A DNA stretch of 64,000 bases from Gymnogyps californianus (lineage: Eukaryota > Chordata > Aves > Accipitriformes > Cathartidae): NCBI RefSeq assembly GCF_018139145.2, contig NC_059480.1, positions 15,872,428 to 15,936,427 of the forward strand, written 5' to 3'. Below the pieces are notes generated by a model. That model was not told the origin of the DNA and did no database searches. It saw only the letters and a list, made by a program, of their open reading frames with translations. The position numbers and the translations under genes are program-made. Of this stretch, positions 50,691 to 63,079 are shown in pieces (position 1 is the first letter of the stretch; each line of letters begins with the position of its first letter).

Positions 50691-51009
50691 AGTAGCTAAG
50701 TTGAAAGACCAGCAGTGCTGGTCAGGGGAGATCTGGGGTGGAGAGCTGAGGGTACGTCTCTCCCTAACTCACCCTGCTGACAGAATACCCGCCCCCCCCA
50801 GATGATACTGGGTATCCCGAAAGTATCTGGCAAGCAGAAAAGACACGTGCAGACAGATGTGGGTACCAGCTGGCCAGGGGACCCCACACATGGGAGCTGA
50901 CAGCTTCCCGATTCTGGAATGAGTTTGTGGAAAGTGGTGTCTCTGCAGACTGCACCAATCAATAGCAAAGATCTGCAGGAGTGGCTTTCAAATTAGATAA
51001 GCTTTGGAG

Positions 51010-51360
51010 CTGATGTCTGAATGATAGTAACAATATAAACACTTGACTGAATGCCCTCCTGTCATTGCATCCCTAACAACACTTACATAAGACCATTTGT
51101 ATTTTATGGGATCTTATCTTCTTTTGCTTTATTTAATGACACCACTAAATAAAAACACTCAATAATTGCTGTTGCTTACTTTAATTCATCAATTAAATGA
51201 GTAAGGCTATTAGGATAGATATATTTTAAGATGAAACGATTAGCAAAGGTTAAAGGGACAGTGCTCATTAAAAAAATCTACTGAGTGCGCATCAAATGTC
51301 TCCCTATTCTTCAAGCATTAAAAAGGGATTTTTTTAAAGACCAGAAGCATTCGTGCTACA
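51010..51360. promoter_or_regulatory. Candidate conserved non-coding element
   Basis: AT-rich complex sequence containing TTTAATTCATCAATTAAATG, CAATAATTGCTG and GTTAAAGGG motifs and no recognised repeat. It ends near the ancient LINE fragment that starts at about 51500. Conservation is inferred from style only. Confidence 0.35.
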
Positions 51361-51499
51361 GATGACAGAAAGGGTCTCTTGGCTCATGTTACTGCAGGCT
51401 GTGTCACACCATCTTTTCACAAATGCATGGAAAAATCCTCCTTGGAAAGGAGGGAGCAGGATGAGAGCAGACATGTGCCCACTGGTCCTATTGGAAGTG

Positions 51500-51650
51500 T
51501 CTTACTCCTCTGATCACTAGAAACTATGTCTAATTTCTAGACTAAATTTATTCTTGGCCAGTTTCTACCCGTTTGCTCTTGTGCCAGCATTGTCCTTCAG
51601 CTTATCTGTCCTCTGGCTGCTGTAATTTATGCCCTGTTTACATTTCTTTC
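51500..51650 (-). mobile_element. Ancient CR1/L3-like LINE fragment
   Basis: On the plus strand, CTAATTTCTAGACTAAATTT, CTTGGCCAGTTTCTACCCG and CTTGTGCCAGCATTGTCCTT follow in the order of the minus-strand 3' region of old CR1 elements. Short and diverged; edges are uncertain. Confidence 0.65.
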
Positions 51651-54600
51651 TGCCTGGACAATGAAGATCTATGAAACATGTCTACTCTGCTTTAGTTTGT
51701 AGCCAGTTTCACTTTCTTAATTGCTCCACTGCCAGGGTTTCAAGCAACACAAGGGAGCATCCTTTGTTTTAAAAATAAAAGTTTTCATTCAAACTGTACA
51801 ATATTGGGGGCATATTTTCTGTTTGATTAAAGGTTTATGAATGCTCCATTTTTTTTCCCCACAAAATTGAGAAGCCGGGCCAAATTTAAGCTGACAGAGT
51901 CCATGTGAAATGGTTAAATAAATAACAACAGAAAGAAGACTTTTCAGACCCTACATTGTGCCGGGGGTCAAGAAAGAAAAGTGAGAGGATTGCATTAGTT
52001 GCTGGAGCCATCCAAGTGCAAATAATAAGGCTGGGAGTAGCATGTAGCCTTTTCTAGAACAAATTCCTGGTGCCTGCCTCCTTATGTCAACTATTTTTTT
52101 TGAAGAGGAACTTTGCAGGAGTCAGTCTGGCATGTTTAATTGGGGCGAGAGCTGGTGCGTGCTGCGCAGGGATCTCTTGCACACCCCACGTTCAGCACAG
52201 CATTGGTAGTGCAAGGGGCTGAGGCTGGAGCTTGGTGGGGGGGAATCCCTGGAGCATCAGTGAGATCTGAAAGTCTGGTTCATTTATGTCCATTTTGATA
52301 ATCCCAGCCCACGTTTTTTGGCTCATGGCAGTTAAGACTTGCTGATGAATAAGCAAGGACCTGAAAGTTGTTGAAGGTAATGAAGTGTCTATGAAATATG
52401 CTCCTTCACAAGGACATGTTTGTGTTGCATATGCTCCTTTTACTGCTACTGTCTTCAAGCTTCTTTACCTGCATCTTTAATGAGGAGGCAGACACTGCCC
52501 TGGTAGCTACAGATCTTCACACTTAATTTCCTAAGTGCCTGAGTTTGTCATGAGGAAGTTGCTGCAGACTTAAAATTAGCTCTATTTCTCAGTCACTTCA
52601 TTGTCAAAACAGTCTTTCCATGTGAGGGCACCTTCTTGCACCCCACATTTTACAGCATTTGAGGTGGGCTGGAGTGGGTATTAGAGGTACCGGTTTCTAG
52701 AAGTATCTGCTATAATGGACTGAAGAAGTAATATATTTGCCTCTTAACACCGAGAAGGGAGCATGTATTATTGGCATTCTTTAAAAAACAGAAGGATTCC
52801 CAAAGCCAAGCAAATGGGAGACAAAGCTTGCATGGGGCTTATGAAAACAAGTCAGGGAAGAGAGAGAGAGCATCCTTGGAGCCAGGTCACAGCTAACCTG
52901 CCCACGCCACTGAGAGGAGGCATAAGCCAACCCTCCCCCAGGCTGGAACTGCCCAGCACGTTTTGCTTCGCTTCCTTTGCGTGGGGAGGTTTTCCAGGAT
53001 TTCAGGGCCTCTGGGGCTCCTGAAGACAGAGACACCAGCAGGATCCTCCTCTGCTGAGGAACAGGGACCTCAGGAGCTAGGTGGCTTCATAAAAGTAATT
53101 TTGTGCATCCTCTTCCTTGGTGCAGAGGATCTGAGACTGTGAGAGTATCAGGATTTCAGCCCCTCTGTTGCCCTGGCTCTCTTTCAACTCAGAAGGATGC
53201 TCTTTGGGCAGAAAGATGCCCAAACACGCCTCTGCAGCTAATGGATAGCTGGTCATCTCTGTGTGGAGTGCTGATGATCTCCATTGCCATATTGCCACCT
53301 GTACCCAGCACAAAGCCATGTTCTCCTTAAATACTGACAAAAATGTCTCTTCAGAAGCCTCCCAATAATTACTCAAGTACCCACTTAAGTGGCTTTTAAT
53401 TTAGGCTCCCCACCCCCACACTCATACATTTCCCAATTGCCAAGCACAGCTAGTCTTATGTATAAGCTTCTGCCAAAAGAAAATGCAAATAACTTGCCCT
53501 CTGGTTTATACTACCTTGCATGAACTTTGGTGAGTCCGTAGCATCTCAGAAGATGGTATTTCCAACAGGCTAGAGCAGGAGCATTCAATCATAATGAAAG
53601 ATGAAACCTCTTATTGTGAGTTTCCCTACATCCAACAACACTTGGCAATGCTACAGCACCTTTTGTTGGAGTGCTGCTGGCTGCCTTGCCAGCTCGTCTC
53701 GTTACCGGAGGCTGCCTCTTGCCCCTGCGCTGGGGCAGGAGTGTCGCACAGCAGGCAGCTGCCCCAGGAGTGCCTATGGGCTCCTGTAAATGCCGTGGGG
53801 CAGGTGGCAAGGATGAGCCATGGCCATCGTGCTGGGTGCCACAGGAGGGGCAGCTGACACTGTCCCTGGGGTGGTGGGGAGGGAGCATTCCCAACCTTGC
53901 AGCCTTCTTTGTGGGGGTAGAAAGGGGAACTCAGGGGATCCTGTGCTCTCATCCTGAAGGACCCAGCTGCATTCAAAAGGGAAGGCTTTAGGATATGACT
54001 TTGATGGGAAAGCAGGGTCTGTTGCCTGTTTCTCCATGCTTGATAGAAAGCATTGCTCTCTCTGCTTATTTCTGTTTTACTGGGGTAGTCTCTGGACACC
54101 AGGTTCAATCAATGACTTGTTTGTAGTAGGCTCCAACAGCCCTTTACCTGAATAATATTTTTTGTGTTATATGATGGAATAAGACCAAAGAGACACTAAC
54201 TCTTTTCCTGAAGTGGGAAAAGAAACATGCATATGAAGGGGGAGGACAGGCAAGCATGGCCAAAGAGGAGGAAGGAAATCACACTGTACAGGAATTCCTT
54301 GTCCAAGACAGGAGCTGTAGAGAGGTCATGAACAAACGATGCAAGGAAACAGGTTGCCATGTCCAAAAGCTATTCTTGGAAAGCCCCAGAAGAGCCCTAC
54401 AAAGTTGCTAGAGCAGCTATTGCAGCTTCTGCTTTAAGCACTTCTGGAGTTCAGCAGTCTGAGGGCAGAAAAGGCCAAAACTGTAATTCGTGTCAGACAG
54501 ACACGTATGAGTGATACAGGTTGGGAGGCTGTGATGGACACTTGCAGATGGAGCAGCCAAACAATAGGTAGTGGTGCTTTTTTCCCTTGAAAAATGCCAC

Positions 54601-54925
54601 TTTATCAAAAATGTGGGAGGGAAAAAGGGAACAGTCATTTCAGAAGAGCCCATTGCACAGGGATTTAAAGACCCAGTTTCATGCCGCTGCTCTGCCTAGT
54701 GCAAAAGCAGAGACTTGAGTCTTGGTCTTGAGAGTGGTGAGGCCACCAGTTCTACCACAGCAGTGTGCTTTCTTGCTTTTCTGGCATTTCATAGTGAGCT
54801 CCAAAAGGTCTCATTTTCACTCCTTGTGGGGAAGAAACATAACTTTGAACCCAAGATTTTCTGCAAAGTGGATTTCTGTTCATATCAGCTCTAATACTGA
54901 CTGATGCCGGGTGAGTCTCAGAAGT
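51651..54925. other. Gene-free stretch
   Basis: Only chance-like frames on both strands, for example 53589-53894 minus against 53594-53857 plus. No repeat or RNA gene recognised. Confidence 0.55.
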
Positions 54926-55010
54926 CAGGTGGAAGGGACTATTTGTGATTGCGCAGTCTGGTCTCCTGCTTCACTCAAGTCAGGGCTGCACAGAGCAAGC
55001 CCAGTTAAGT
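54926..55010 (-). mobile_element. Short ancient CR1-like fragment
   Basis: The plus strand reads GGTGGAAGGGACTATTTGTG and then CAGTCTGGTCTCCTGC. This corresponds to the GGAAGGGACC...CTAGTCCAGTCCCCTGC stretch near the 3' end of old CR1 copies in minus orientation. Too short for subfamily placement. Confidence 0.5.
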
Positions 55011-55044
55011 CCTCTGTGGCAGGCATATCAATAGGGCGAGAAAC

Positions 55045-55245
55045 TTCTGGATAAGTGGGATTTGGACTAGATGTTAGGAAGAGCCTTTCTCAGCTGAGGG
55101 TGGTGCAGAGCCGCATTCCCAAGGGAGCTGTGGGATTTCCACTGCTGCAGGTCCCTAAGCAGGGATCAGACCAACCTTGTCAGCAATGATGAAGGTACTG
55201 CTGGCACAGTACAGGGGTGACCTCTCTGGGGTCCTTTGTACCCTG
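55045..55245 (+). mobile_element. Ancient CR1-like LINE 3' fragment
   Basis: Plus-strand resemblance to the CR1 3' region. GGACTAGATGTTAGGAAGAG lies at about 55066 and encodes an LDVRKS-like remnant. A GAGCTGTGGGATTTCCACTG block and a final GGGTGACCTCTCTGGGGTCC stretch follow, as before the 3' tail of older CR1. No terminal repeat is preserved. It faces the fragment just upstream, so the two are separate insertions or a rearranged pair. Confidence 0.65.
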
Positions 55246-55806
55246 TGCGCTATGATATCAGCTCATCTATTTTTGAAAGAGGTTGACTCTTAGGGTGAAA
55301 TGATAGAGAATCCATCACAACTCTTGCCATATCGTTCTCTTGATGAATTATCTTTGCTATTAACAATAAACATGAGCCTTGCCTTGACTCTAGCCTCCAG
55401 ATCTCATTCTGACTTTGCTGGATTGAAAGAGCCCCTCCTTTCGAAAATGTTCTTACTGAGAGGTGAGAGATTTATCAGTCAGGGCCAAGTCTTCTCTGTC
55501 ATTCTGTTGGATACAGAGGATCTCAACCATTTTTCTTCTGTGGCTAGATTTTCAGCAACAGCAAACTATCAGTGGCCACAGCATTAACAGGCTAAATACA
55601 GCTGAGTACCAAGAGCATTTTCACAGGGTGGCCCCTTGTGAATCCCCTATAGATGTGCTTATTACTGCAACAAAGAGACTCAACTGCTTGAGTCTCTCGC
55701 TATACCCATATTCTTTGTAGACCTCAGACCCTCTTGGAGCTATGTTCTGATTCCTGCCACTTCTGAAGTGTGGCAACCAGCCTTTGTGACTTTTGTGATA
55801 CCAGTG
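55246..55806. other. Unassigned sequence before the LTR
   Basis: No gene. A segment around 55515-55700 with a TCTCAACCATTTTTCTTCTG motif may be an old interspersed repeat that I cannot name. Confidence 0.45.
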
Positions 55807-56411
55807 CGTCCTGGTTTCGGCTGGGATAGTTAATTTTCTCCTTAGTAGCTGTGCTTTGTGTTTTGGGTTTAGAGTGAGAATAATGTTGATAACACACTGA
55901 TGTTTTAGTTGTTGCTAAGTAGTGCTTATTCTAAGTTAAGGGCTTTTCAGTTTCCCATGCTCTGCCAGCAAGCAGGTACACAAGAAGCTGGGAGGGGGCA
56001 TAGCCGGGGCAGCTGACCCGAACTAGCCAAAGGGATATTCCATACCATAGAATGTCATGCCCAGTATATAAACTGGGGGGAGCTGGCTGGGAGGCATGGA
56101 CCACTGCTCTGGCATCGGTCAGCGGGTGGTGAGCAATTGCATTGTGCATCACTGGTTTTTTTCCTTGGGTTTTGTTTCTTTTTTTTTCCCCTCTTCTTTT
56201 TTTTGTTATATTCTTTTTCATTACAATTATTATATTTTTTTATTATTATTGTTAGTATTATATTTTATTTGACTTTAAACTGCTCTTATCTCAACCCACA
56301 AGTTTTACTTTTTTTTTTCCCTGATTCTCCTCCCCATCCCACTGGGAGGTGGGGAGGAGTGAGCAAGCAGCTGCGTGGTGCTTAGTTGCTGGCTGGGATT
56401 AAACCACGACA
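55807..56411 (+). mobile_element. Solo LTR of an ERVL-type endogenous retrovirus
   Basis: A 605-bp long terminal repeat of a family I recognise as widespread in neoavian genomes. It starts GTCCTGGTTTCGGCTGGGAT at 55808, with the expected initial TG mutated to CG at 55807-55808, and ends with ACCACGACA at 56411. A TATA box lies at 56065-56072, followed by a GGTCAGCGGGTGGTGAGCAA block and a long T-rich stretch (about 56157-56265). Flanking CAGTG (55802-55806) and CGGTG (56412-56416) form a probable 5-bp target duplication with one mismatch, as expected for ERVL. No internal viral genes or second LTR lie nearby, so it is the product of LTR-LTR recombination. Confidence 0.9.
56065..56072 (+). promoter_or_regulatory. 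TATA box of the solo LTR
   Basis: TATATAAA sits about 258 bp into the LTR, in the CCAGTATATAAACTGG context that is constant in this family. It would be the core promoter of the former provirus. Whether it still drives transcription is unknown. Confidence 0.65.
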
Positions 56412-56416
56412 CGGTG

Positions 56417-59400
56417 TTTGCTGCACTGGGTACAAATGTGACAGAGCATTTCTGCTTCTGCTCCCTATTGCTCCACACATGCACCCATGGGCTTCGGCTC
56501 TCCTAGCTGCAGTTCTGTGGAGAAAGCTCCTGTTCAGCTGTATCTCTCTCATGGTTCCCAATTCCTAGAGTCACGGCTTTCCAGGGAAAAAAAGTGCCCA
56601 GTCTTGAAGTAATACAGACCGCACAGTTTATCCCCAGAGATTTGATCTGGTTGCGTTAAAATGAAACTTGTTTCTATGAACTCAGTTTCCATGTCAATTC
56701 AGTATAGTCTGTTCACCAGACCTGCTGCTATCATGAATTACTATTGCGTTAGTCTTTGTATCCTTGGCAAACTTAGATTTGCTTCCAGGCCACTGATACC
56801 TTTATTGGTGTCCAGATTGCAGTAGCTGTGAGAGTCTGGGGAGAGAGAACATGGGATTTCATTTTACTGGGGAGATAGAAAAGTTGATGTACTGCTGGGA
56901 GGGAAATAAATTACAATGTAAATAGCAAGAGGTGTGTTTGGAGGCCAAGGCTATGTAGGGGAAGTGATGTATTCACCCAGATCCTTTTTACCCAGCACTT
57001 TAGGTCAGCAGGGGATGAGGGAGTCTTCAAACCTTTTCCTAGCCGTACTACAGCTGTAATCTCATGTTTACATTTAGTGTTGAGTATGCCCTTGCAGTAT
57101 GCAGGAGAAATAAGCAGGTTTGATTAAATAAGATGCAATCTGGATGCATGTAACTTCAGAGGCATCCTGAGGGCAGGATTAATGTCCCAGCACTCCTGTT
57201 CTGCAGAGCCTGATGGCAGTGGGAGTACCAGGTTTTGTCAGAGTCACTGCATTTTCTGAGAGCTCTCTGAACTGCAAGGAGCCTTTGCTGAGTGACAGAG
57301 CAATGGGCTGCCCCTTTGAAGCATTGCTCTTCTGACCCAGCAGGATGTGAGATACGATCTGGCTCAGGCTGCAAATGCTGGGCTTCTTATGGATTTGGAG
57401 GCTCGATGAAGGGACAAGCAAAGTTTGGGTCAGGGAACTTTCCAAGGCCTCTTTAGGTCTGGCAGAATCCATTATGTGCAGATAGAGAGATTTATGGGTC
57501 TGGAGGGAGTTTGTTACTTCTCCTTGACAGCTTCTCTCCTTTCCTCCCCTCTTGGCCTATGCCTGTGCAACACACGTGTATTAAGGAGGCTGAATGTCGC
57601 CAGTCTCCAAGCCTTGACTCGCTGTGGAGCAGACGGTCCCACAGCCCTGCTGGAGAAACGCGATAGGGGTTTCATTCTCCCTCCCTTCTTTTTATCGTTC
57701 TCAATCACATAACCGGGCTGTTTTGCCTCAGCCAAGATCTAATCAGGAACAATCTGTTTGACTTTCAGCAAAGTCAGCTTGATGGAAACTTTAAATTTTT
57801 CGGGCTTTTCCCGACACGCTTGAAAATGGTTTTGGTTGGAATCAGTGACTGGCTGCATAGTTACAACGTGAGGAGGTTTCACAGCTTGAGCAGCTTTCCT
57901 TCCTCCCAGGGAGAGGGGAAAAGCATGGGCAGCCCCTTGACCTCCTGAGCCCAGGGGTTTGGAGGCCCTGGGCCTGAAACTGCACTGTGGGGTCACACTC
58001 CCCTCTCCACCCAGACCACATCACCTTCAAGCAGGTGAGATGTAAAGCCAGACACAACCAGGTTCAATGTCCGCGGGAACTGGGCACCTCTTGCATTATT
58101 GAAACTGTAGGCCAAAATGGGCTACAGGCTTTCATCAAATAGGATTCAAAGAGAACAATGGGGATGGCTGACCCCTCCTAGGGAGGGGAAGGTTGTAGGA
58201 GTTGTCTTGTTCATGAAAGTGCCGCTACCCTGAGGTCTGAGGACTAGGTCTCTATTTCAGAGAGAGGAGGGCATGATGTGTGTGTATTCAGTCGCAGGCT
58301 CACAACTGGGGTTGTCCTGTGGTGGCTATTTCACCTATTTCAGCCTCAAGCTCCTGCTCTGCATTAAAAGCACAAGGGATGTCGTCTTTTCCTCTTTCTT
58401 GCATGCTGTGAATGCAGACGTAAGACCTGGGATGAAATCTCAAGTCCACACTCTCCCTCCCCTTCCAGTTCCTTGCAGTTCCTGTGGCTTAGGGCTATTA
58501 GATGGGTGGCCACAGGTGAAGAAGTCCCCAAGGGGGCAGATGGAGGGAGTTGCTGGATGTTGGGAGAAGCCCAGTGAGGAAGAGGAGGCGGAGGGAGGAA
58601 GGAAGGGAGGCAGCTGTCTGTCCTGTCTTTAAAACTCAGCAGCTATATACAGTACAGGCAAGAAGATATTTGAGTTTTCTTTCCATATGCTTAGGTGGGT
58701 GCTTCTAAGCCTGGAGCAGCTGGTTGGCTGTGTGTCCCTTGCTCAGAAAGAGAGGGCTCTTAGCTCTGCCTTGCACAAGGTTATCTGCAAGTAGAGTACT
58801 AATTCTTTTATTGCTCCTTGATTGGAGACCCTTCAGTGAGGCCTCCTCCCTGCATTGCCGTAATGACTGAAGTGCCGTGTGGGAGCTGTCACTGGGCAGG
58901 TGTTTGCAGGCCCTTTCCCTTGGACTCCTGCCACTAATGAAGCCACAACTGAAGCACATCACTGCAAGGACAGCAGTTTTTCATGCCCTGATCCCATCGG
59001 GGAAGGCAATGCCAGAATGGCTGATGAACAGGACTGGTGGGGTGGGGTGGTAACAGCAGCTTTGAGATGAGCCCATCTTGAACAAGCCCCAGGTCTTGCT
59101 GTGGCACGTGGGACAGGCACTGACCTGTATGCAGGGAGGTCTCTCTTCATATGTGGGAACAGTTTCAGATGGCCCCTGCTACTACTCCTTTTCAGGCTTC
59201 GTTTCAGGGAGATGACTTCTGCAGCAAGGCGTAGGCAGCAGAATCGACCCTAGACAGTGTACCTTCCCGCTGTTCCCAGCAGGTGCTTCCAGAACCCAGG
59301 AGACAAAGTCTATTCAGCCATACAGAAGGCTTCTTGAAGAGAAATGCATCATGGCATTTTCATTCCTAGACAGCCACAGTTGCCTTCAGTGAAGCGAAGC

Positions 59401-59499
59401 TTTCTCGTGTTCCCCTGCCTCCACCTGGTATAACAAGTCACTGAGGAGAAATAAAACCTTCTGTTTTATTTCTATAGTAGAAATCCTCTCTTAAAAAGG
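56417..59499. other. Gene-free stretch
   Basis: No supported gene. The 56640-56830 interval, with TTGGCAAACTTAGATTTGC, may be a very decayed CR1 coding remnant in minus orientation, but the match is too weak to call. Confidence 0.5.
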
Positions 59500-62400
59500 A
59501 AAAAATATATATGAACATATAAAATCCGAGTAGAATTACTTCTTTTTCTGGGCTCCAGTTGGTTTTGTTGTATTGGTGCTGCTTGTGGCCCGATTGTTGC
59601 AGCAGTGGTTTTATTCTGCAATCTGCATAACTGCTTACCTGCCACTTGCTTTAAGACACAGAGAAGCCTAGCTTCTCCCCAGGCTAGAGCTGTTTTTAAA
59701 GGCACCAGGTAGACTAATGAATACTCCTTGTGATGAGTTGCAAATTTTGTTTTAATTGAATCTTTGAAGCCAAAAAAGGGGGCGAGGGGCCCATTAAACA
59801 AATTATTTTAATATAGCAATCAGATGATGCAGGCTCTTCTGTGTTTATTAAAAGGCCTAGTCAGCTCAGAGCTCAGCTGTGCAAGAAAAGCCCAGAAAGC
59901 CAGCCAGTTTTCATACTCCGCTGCTGTTTTAGGGCCAGATCTCTCTCCCCGAACAGCATATTTTTAAGTGGCCGTGTGAATTCTTATTAGGCATCCAAAC
60001 AGAGATATAAAACCATGCATTGTAAACAGAATTACCCTGCACATAAAACGAGCAAAATACTGTAAGGTCTTTTCTTTATCAGGTTACCCAGGCATGTTCT
60101 TTTTAAAAAAGTCCACCCACGCAGAAAGACTGGGGAATGCCAAAGCTGCATGAATTTTAATTATGCTAGACATGCAACAAGGGGCTACCTTGTAAAGAAT
60201 AAAGTTAATAAAACATGGATATGGGCTTAATTCTGCTTAATAAGCAGCCCTGGCAATGCACATTTTAGATGTAATTTACACAGCGTGGAAATCGGGTACA
60301 ATTCTTAAGAGGTGTCTGCATGCAGACTTTCAAACTCAACAGTGCCTTCCTATTGGAAGAGATTTGTTGCTATGCTGCTGTAAAATGGTGAATTAGGCCA
60401 TTCAGAATTATTGGCCAGAGATGGGCGTCTTTCTTTTCCCCATTCAACTACAGCAATACGCATATACATTTTAAAGTGGTATTAAATTTAAATCTCTTCC
60501 TTAACTTTCATGCATGTATTTTCAGTAGCTATGCAGATAAAACAGCAAAAAACCTGCATACACTTCTATCTGTAGTTAGCTCTGTGTGTACAGAATTAGT
60601 AAAGCAGAGATATGCCTAATGACTGAATCTACAGAACATAGCCCATGGCTTTTGAAGGCTCTATGAAAAATAAACAGGATATTCTGTTAGCAACCCTGCG
60701 GGAATTATTGCACTTCACTAAGGAAAGATGCCAATAACCTCCGTTTTGACCTAGATAGATCGTTCTGTTTAGGAAGGTAATGGAATGCAATTCTAGATCT
60801 CTTCTCTGTTCAAGCCACCAAAGCCCTGAAATTCACCCAGGCCTTCATTTTAAACCTCGGCACTGAGGACAGAAGAGTTTGTTTATCAAGTGAACAAAAC
60901 CTCAGAAATGGCAGTGTCTTGAAATGTTTATATTGGCCTCCTTCCATAGCAAGTGCCTAATGCATAGGCTCCTGTATGCTTAGGGTGGGGTGGGGATATT
61001 TAAGAAGCATTGTGAGTCTGATTCTCCAACAGCCATGGGGAGTCTGACCCTCTGCCTGCTCCTGCGTGCAGGATGGGGCCTTTCTCCACAAACTGCAGGA
61101 GGAGCATTGGCATATCTCTCCAGCGTGATCAAAACACCGGCTTGCTTGTTCATTTTATGAATCAGTGCTATTCTCTCCTTCCCTCTTCATAGTGCGCCTG
61201 TGCAGCTTTCCAGACTGGGACTGGTGGTGAGGAGGGAGCCCAGGGGAGAAGAAGCAGGGGAGAAAAATTGCCTTAATAATTATATAATATAGAGATTGTT
61301 ATATTAAATATAGATAGATAGTTTAAAAAAATTATGTGCCTTAAGGAAAAATGCCATATTGGCCCAGTTTGGTCAAACAATTCAGCTTCCATGGGTGGCA
61401 ACGAGGAATGCAGCCCCTGGATTCAACAGGGGCTAGTTGGTATGGAACTACTCAAAGAGGAGTAGCTGATACAGATGAAAATGGGAGATGTTTTGAGCCC
61501 TGTTTACCCAAATGGAAGTTGAAGGAGGGAACTTCCGCTGGCAGAGGCCAAAGCACATGGAGGCTTTTCTGTTTCACCTGGCAGCCCACCAAAGGTAACG
61601 TTTCACCTGCAAGAATGACTGTGCAGGAGCATGATGAGGTTGGCCTTCAGTTCTCCAGCTCAAGACTGCTCTGGGCTTCCCCGGTGTTTATAAAAGCATG
61701 GGCTATTCAGAAAATTTTGTGAAGCTGGGGCATGATCCAGAGTGGTGCAGAGCAGATGCGCATGCCAGTAATGTCATCAGGAGTTCATGGCACTCGGCCC
61801 ATGTTCAGAACCAAACCCCGTGGACTCCTTGGCCATCTATAAATAAAGACAGACCTGTGTGTTAGCAAATGCAACATTATATTCAGTTTCACAAGCTCTG
61901 CTTTAATTTAATTCCATCACTGCAGAAGCAGGGAGACCTGGGAGAAGCATTTCTTCTTAGAGTTGCAGCAGCTCTCTTTTCAGATCCACAGATCACCAGA
62001 AAAAAAATACTGTAACCAACTTCATCACTGATTAGGATCATTTTTAAGTGCGGAGCTGCTGCTCCTAGTTTACAGCTACAGAAGAAAACAAATTAGTCGC
62101 ATGTCAAAATAACTGAAACTTATCTAATATGGGAGGGGATAAAACAGCATTCTTTCACCAGAGATTTGAAGACTACAGGCAAAAAAGTATCTTTATATAT
62201 AGATGGAAAACCTCTTTCTTGGGAAGATATCAGATTTGCTCACGTCCTTTGAAGATGAAGCTTTGGATAATTCACTGGCAGTTCAGAGAGTGATTCTCTG
62301 ATTGCAAACAGCTTTCTTTAGGCCATGCCTGTACCTTGTACTGCAACATTCTTTGATGTCAAGTGAAATAATCCAGCAGAGAAAATTAAAATATGAAGCA

Positions 62401-62640
62401 TTTTAGTTACAGGAAAGGGAAGAAAAATCTTTCTTGATTGGGACAGTGAAATCTGCTCAGAAAAGTTGGCAGCAGTTAAAAAGAGATCAACAGCCAAACA
62501 TTTATATCTCCCACATGGTTTTGAATATCTTCCTCCCCTGTTCTCTCCTGGAGAACCTGATTCCACCTCGTTTTGGCATGCATAGGGACTAAGAGTGAAA
62601 ATCAGGAAGTAACGCCAGAGTTTAGTTAATCTTTATGGAC
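59500..62640. promoter_or_regulatory. AT-rich block resembling conserved non-coding DNA
   Basis: The densest part, 59800-60560, is complex AT-rich sequence with many homeodomain and POU-like cores, such as TTTTAATTATGC, GGGCTTAATTCTGC, TAGCTATGCAGATAAA and GAATTATTGGCC, and essentially no open frames. It lies 2.5-4 kb before a CpG island, the usual setting of enhancers of developmental genes. An AT microsatellite-like stretch with a GATA repeat is at about 61278-61325. A 123-codon frame at 61351-61722 shows no domain. Conservation is inferred, not measured. Confidence 0.4.
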
Positions 62641-63079
62641 ATAGTGGGTGGTTGTTTCAGTTGCCTTTTTTTGCAACACGTTAAAATAGTTTAGAGCCGA
62701 AGTTCTTGCAACGAAGTAGTTACAAAGATTATTTTGCTGAAGTTGATAATTCCCAGGGGGTGTCACCAACTGGTTTAAAGTGCCCTCTTCAGCTGGGTAC
62801 ATGCTTCACCCCTACACCTTCAGGACTGGAGTAGTCTCATCCTGCCACTGGTACTCGCCAAAGTGTAGCTGGGCAGGTCTCCTCTTCCCAGCCGAGATCC
62901 CGTCTCCCTCCACCCTGACCGCTATATGCTCCCCCAAGTATCTTGCTCATCACCTCCTGCACATACACTCGTTAGCTGTTACTTGAACCTGAAATCTGGA
63001 GAGCACCATTCTTATGGCAGCAACAGCAGTTACTCATCTGGATAACCAGAGGTATATTTCTGCACCTTACATTTTGCTC
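62641..63079. other. Sequence flanking the second CpG island
   Basis: Transition from AT-rich to GC-rich sequence. No gene or repeat seen. Confidence 0.5.

Larger units (their letters stand above)
48020..51499. other. Gene-free stretch with AT-rich conserved-looking blocks
   Basis: No gene supported. 48650-49240 is AT-rich with chance frames only. 50270-50690 and 51010-51360 look like conserved non-coding sequence and are listed separately. Confidence 0.5.

Noticed and set aside
56640..56830. Possible decayed CR1 coding remnant
   Set aside because: Weak similarity limited to one short motif.
61035..61160. Short frame beginning MGSLTLCLLLRAGWG that resembles a signal peptide
   Set aside because: Only about 41 codons, no downstream exon or donor evidence; probably chance.
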